Assembly: GCA_023480605.1 (NCBI GenBank)
Contig: JAMCWS010000022.1
Span: 1-5,533 of the forward strand
Origin: a bacterium
Lineage (GTDB): Bacteria; Sumerlaeota; Sumerlaeia; MVZB01
DNA: 5,533 nt
Direction: 5' to 3'
The translations under genes were made by a program, and so were the position numbers. How positions within the stretch are numbered: the stretch's first letter is position 1; each line of letters begins with the position of its first letter. Shown here piece by piece: positions 5,187-5,533 of the stretch. The notes beneath the pieces were generated by a model that saw only the letters and a list, made by a program, of their open reading frames with translations, did no database searches and was not told where the DNA came from.

Positions 5187-5203
5187 GGTTGAGCCGCTTA
5201 ACC
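5187..5203. repeat. Short hairpin between convergent genes
   Basis: GGTTGAG (5187-5193) pairs with CTTAACC (5197-5203), with one G-U pair on the plus-strand RNA and a CCG loop. It starts at the base after the stop codon of the nucleotidyltransferase gene and lies before the end of the convergent acetyltransferase frame. No U-tract follows on either strand, so it may be a weak or Rho-assisted terminator or an mRNA-end structure. Confidence 0.35.
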
Positions 5204-5219
5204 GTAAAAACCATAATCC

Positions 5220-5471
5220 CTACACCACCCGCCCCGGCGCGGACTCCCCCAGCCGCCGGATGATGCGGCAGGGGTTGCCGGCGGCGACGACGCCCGCGGG
5301 GATGTCGCGCGTCACGACGCTGCCGGCGCCGATCGTCGTGTCGTCGCCGATCGTCACGCCGGGGCAGACGATCGCGCCGCCGCCGATCCACACGCGGTTG
5401 CCGATCCGGATCGGCGCGGCCAGTTCGCCTGAGACGAGGGTGCCGATGTTGGTTATCGCGAAGGTTCCCAT
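5220..5471 (-). CDS. Truncated or chimeric maltose/galactoside-type O-acetyltransferase
   Basis: An 83-residue frame. Residues about 17-76 match the C-terminal left-handed parallel beta-helix of maltose, galactoside or nodulation (Maa/LacA/NodL) acetyltransferases: APIRIGNRVWIGGGAIV, PGVTIGDDTTIGAGSVV, TRDIPAGVVAAGNPCRII. Full-length members have about 185 residues. The upstream hexapeptide coils and the segment with the catalytic His (THP motif) are missing, and the frame contains no histidine at all. Residues 1-16, MGTFAITNIGTLVSGE, do not look like that family; they recall the N-terminus of enamidase-type amidohydrolases (ITNIGTLVSG), a tentative resemblance. The ATG overlaps an upstream stop as TGATG, and GAGGA lies about 12 bases upstream. 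The frame stays open to the window edge without the ATG, but the extra residues are not hexapeptide-like. It is probably a remnant or fusion without acetyltransferase activity, unless it works inside a larger assembly. Confidence 0.6.
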   Translation of the reverse strand: MGTFAITNIGTLVSGELAAPIRIGNRVWIGGGAIVCPGVTIGDDTTIGAGSVVTRDIPAGVVAAGNPCRIIRRLGESAPGRVV

Positions 5472-5533
5472 CAGCGCAGCCCATCCTCGCCTTTGACCTC
5501 GCTCACCTGCAGCCCGCCGATGCGGGGCCAGGG
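5471..5533 (-). CDS. C-terminal end of an unidentified gene running off the window
   Basis: The last 20 codons of a minus-strand frame are visible: PWPRIGGLQVSEVKGEDGLR, then TGA at 5473-5471. The stop overlaps the ATG of the truncated acetyltransferase frame as TGATG, the typical arrangement of translationally coupled genes. Third codon positions are almost all G or C, as in the clear genes of this window, which supports coding. The fragment is too short to identify. Confidence 0.35.
   Translation of the reverse strand, partial: PWPRIGGLQVSEVKGEDGLR

Noticed and set aside
1..5533. CRISPR arrays, insertion sequences, toxin-antitoxin or phage-defence genes
   Set aside because: No regularly spaced repeats, transposase motifs, terminal repeats or defence-type domains were found; the nucleotidyltransferase lacks an adjacent HEPN partner.

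Overview
The window is GC-rich bacterial chromosome with the standard genetic code. Sigma70-type promoters, Shine-Dalgarno sites, an intrinsic terminator and a tRNA with its CCA encoded in the DNA all fit a bacterium. Protein details (an ornithine carbamoyltransferase with SLRTR and HDLP instead of STRTR and HCLP, and small Cys-rich PAS proteins starting ICAWCG) suggest a lineage outside the well-studied Proteobacteria and Firmicutes. Planctomycetes-like or a related candidate phylum is a guess that the sequence alone cannot settle.

Layout. Positions 1-379 are less GC-rich than the rest and hold no convincing protein gene. They contain the terminator and trailer of a leftward tRNA-Leu(UAG) gene (380-464) that has its own promoter (480-507). 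Leftward from about 1912 runs a two-gene unit encoding tandem paralogous stand-alone PAS proteins (1207-1749, then 613-1125). Each has an N-terminal Cys/His cluster and a second Cys cluster inside the PAS fold, and neither has an output domain. A 370-base divergent intergenic region (1750-2119) carries back-to-back promoters.

Rightward is an arginine-biosynthesis unit: argD (acetylornithine aminotransferase, 2120-3364), then argF (ornithine carbamoyltransferase, 3370-4317) only 5 bases later. A nucleotidyltransferase-fold protein (4335-5186) follows 17 bases after argF. ArgD makes N-acetylornithine from the semialdehyde. After deacetylation by an enzyme not encoded here, ArgF converts ornithine and carbamoyl phosphate to citrulline. 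The nucleotidyltransferase has no obvious role in that pathway and may simply be co-transcribed.

At the right edge, on the minus strand and convergent with the arginine unit, an 83-residue reading frame carries the C-terminal left-handed beta-helix of a maltose/galactoside-type O-acetyltransferase. It lacks the region with the catalytic histidine and has an unrelated-looking N-terminus. Its start overlaps the stop of another minus-strand frame that runs off the window.

The most unusual items are the paired Cys-rich PAS proteins, the Cys-to-Asp change in ArgF, and the truncated or chimeric acetyltransferase. No mobile element, CRISPR array or recognisable defence system is present.
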